DNA of 5,597 bases, taken from assembly GCA_020025395.1 (NCBI GenBank), contig JAHHSE010000102.1, forward strand, positions 1 through 5,597. The letters are read 5' to 3'. The notes beneath the pieces are model-generated. The model had not been told where the DNA came from. It ran no database searches and worked only from the letters and a program-made list of their open reading frames with translations. The position numbers were made by a program, and so were the translations under genes. Source of the stretch: Oscillospiraceae bacterium (GTDB lineage: Bacteria; Bacillota; Clostridia; Oscillospirales; Oscillospiraceae). Positions within the stretch are counted from its first letter, which is position 1. Each line of letters opens with the position of its first letter. Below, piece after piece: positions 5,360-5,597 of this stretch.

Positions 5360-5597
5360 ATGACAGAGCTTACCCCTATCTTTCAGGAGGGCGGCCCCCC
5401 TCTATATGAGCAGCTCTATCGCTATGTCGTCTCTCAGATTCGGAGCGGGGCCTTGGAGGCGGGGGAAAAACTCCCCTCCAAACGGCGTCTTTCGGAACAT
5501 CTGGGCCTTAGCCTCACCACGGTGGAGCGTTCCTACGGCCTCCTCTCCGCCGAGGGCTATGTGGAGGCCGCTCCCCGGAGCGGCTATCGGGTGAGTC
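5360..5597 (+). CDS. MocR/GntR-family transcriptional regulator (3' end outside window)
   Basis: The frame is open from ATG 5360 to the window edge (79 residues visible), with GGAGG at 5348-5352, 7 bases before the start. The visible part is a GntR winged helix-turn-helix. It has PLYEQLYRYV at 14-23, the recognition region LPSKRRLSEHLGLSLTTVERSYGLL split over 38-62, and the wing SAEGYVEAAPRSGYRV at 63-78. The PLYEQLY entry, SKRxL, TVExxYxxLxAEGY and PRSGYxV are typical of MocR regulators. Those fuse this domain to a class-I aminotransferase-like domain that binds pyridoxal phosphate; that second domain would lie past the window edge, so a plain GntR protein is not excluded. MocR proteins often control a divergently transcribed gene, here the S component, and their own expression. 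Confidence 0.9.
   Translation, partial: MTELTPIFQEGGPPLYEQLYRYVVSQIRSGALEAGEKLPSKRRLSEHLGLSLTTVERSYGLLSAEGYVEAAPRSGYRVS

Noticed and set aside
5406..5594. Plus-strand frame starting at 5406
   Set aside because: It is an out-of-frame shadow of the MocR-type gene, whose frame from 5360 encodes a clear winged-helix domain.

Overview
The window looks like ordinary chromosomal DNA from a GC-rich Clostridia-type Firmicute, most likely the gut Oscillospiraceae (Flavonifractor/Oscillibacter-like). This is an inference from several cues: strong purine-rich ribosome binding sites (AGGAGG-type), a long methionyl-tRNA synthetase with a C-terminal tRNA-binding domain, a TatD-linked radical SAM protein, an ECF-type substrate-binding membrane protein, and C/G-ending codons. 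No mobile element, CRISPR array, tRNA or rRNA was seen.

Layout. Positions 2-658 (+) hold the 3' part of a polytopic membrane protein of unknown function. Its last 14 bases overlap metG (645-2618, +), and the metG ribosome binding site lies inside it. A strong bidirectional terminator (2643-2684) separates metG from a convergent three-gene minus-strand operon. Read in its own direction, this operon is tatD (4577-3813), then a short TatD-associated radical SAM gene (3816-3199, overlapping tatD by 4 bases), then a gamma-carbonic-anhydrase-like hexapeptide-repeat gene (3195-2683, 3 bases further on). A promoter (-35 at 4680-4685, -10 at 4657-4662) and an 11-bp leader hairpin precede tatD. Upstream, also on the minus strand, is an ECF-transporter S-component-like gene (5222-4701). 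A 137-bp AT-rich divergent control region (5223-5359) with two face-to-face promoters and an inverted repeat separates it from a MocR/GntR-family regulator (5360 to the window end, +), of which only the winged-helix domain is visible.

How the parts may work together. metG charges tRNA with methionine and is probably translated in coupling with the membrane protein before it. The tatD/radical-SAM pair is a recurrent but functionally unresolved association. The divergent S component and MocR-type regulator form a plausible transporter-regulator pair. Because MocR regulators bind pyridoxal phosphate, a vitamin B6-related role is a testable guess and not a conclusion. The least explained parts are the tatD/radical-SAM/gamma-CA operon with its leader hairpin, and the MocR/S-component switch region.
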